Assembly: GCA_030615305.1 (NCBI GenBank)
Contig: JAUWZL010000007.1
Span: forward strand, 1-13,776
Origin: Dehalococcoidia bacterium
GTDB taxonomy: Bacteria > Chloroflexota > Dehalococcoidia > Dehalococcoidales > JAUWZL01
Reading direction: 5' to 3'
Length of the DNA stretch: 13,776 nucleotides
The notes beneath the pieces were generated by a model that saw only the letters and a program-made list of their open reading frames with translations, searched no databases and had not been told where the DNA came from. Positions 13,734 through 13,776 of this stretch are shown here, one piece after another (position 1 is the first letter of the stretch; each line of letters starts with the position of its first letter). The position numbers and the translations under genes are program-made.

Positions 13734-13776
13734 TTGTCTAAAAAGAAGGTAGAAAAGCCCAAACGCAAGGTTACCA
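13734..13776 (+). CDS. Start of an unidentified gene with a lysine-rich N-terminus, cut by the window edge
   Basis: From a TTG at 13734 the frame is open to the edge and reads MSKKKVEKPKRKVT. It is preceded by AGG about 7 nt upstream and by a good promoter. A second in-frame TTG at 13719 would add five residues; an in-frame stop at 13710-13712 limits the choice to these two. Fourteen residues are too few to name a family. The strongly basic start, with six lysines and one arginine, is compatible with a cytoplasmic tail ahead of a membrane anchor or with a nucleic-acid-binding arm. Confidence 0.5.
   Translation, partial: MSKKKVEKPKRKVT

Noticed and set aside
1..13776. An undescribed multi-gene defence, mobile or biosynthetic system
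   Set aside because: Every cluster is explained by known housekeeping families; no nuclease-sensor pair, toxin-antitoxin pair, reverse transcriptase, repeat array or biosynthetic core was found on either strand.

Overview
The window carries a compact set of bacterial housekeeping and central-metabolism genes. I see no mobile element, CRISPR array, rRNA, tRNA or phage gene. The gene content (a bacterial DRG/Obg-like GTPase next to uvrC, an EF-G-like paralogue, EtfAB, MobB with a C-terminal extension, an alanine-rich coiled-coil protein) and the look of the proteins suggest an anaerobic Chloroflexota, probably of class Dehalococcoidia. That placement is an inference from family resemblance, not a database result. 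Codon use looks uniform throughout, with no obvious sign of recent transfer.

Layout. At the left, on the minus strand, uvrC is followed after 3 nt by the 5' part of a GTPase gene that runs off the edge. Divergent from uvrC is a small SAM-dependent methyltransferase. It converges on a minus-strand gene for a 206-residue alanine-rich coiled-coil protein. Divergent from that gene is a plus-strand cluster: a XerD/XerC-type tyrosine recombinase (GTG start), a 94-residue basic protein with one C-terminal membrane segment, and protein-L-isoaspartate methyltransferase. An EF-G-like GTPase follows under its own promoter.

On the right, a minus-strand run reads, in transcription order, NDP-sugar pyrophosphorylase, prfA (release factor 1), prmC (release factor methyltransferase), etfB, etfA. 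prfA and prmC overlap by 4 nt, and etfB and etfA are 20 nt apart. The run ends head-on against the EF-G-like gene, the two stop codons sharing one CTAG. Divergent from the pyrophosphorylase is mobB. At the right edge a well-formed promoter precedes the first codons of another gene.

How the genes work together. PrfA ends translation at UAA/UAG and PrmC methylates its GGQ glutamine. EtfB and EtfA form one electron-transfer flavoprotein, but no dehydrogenase or quinone reductase partner is in view. MobB suggests that molybdopterin guanine dinucleotide enzymes exist elsewhere in the genome. UvrC serves nucleotide excision repair, the Xer recombinase chromosome-dimer resolution, and Pcm protein repair.

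I found no convincing undescribed multi-gene system. The items most worth a second look are single proteins or sites: an atypical G3 motif in the edge GTPase, NLPY in place of NPPY in PrmC, an altered SAM-binding segment in Pcm, the internally duplicated coiled-coil protein, and the small basic membrane protein between xerD and pcm. No gene-free stretch exceeds 300 bases; the intergenic regions of about 130-175 nt hold promoters and small dyads, listed separately.
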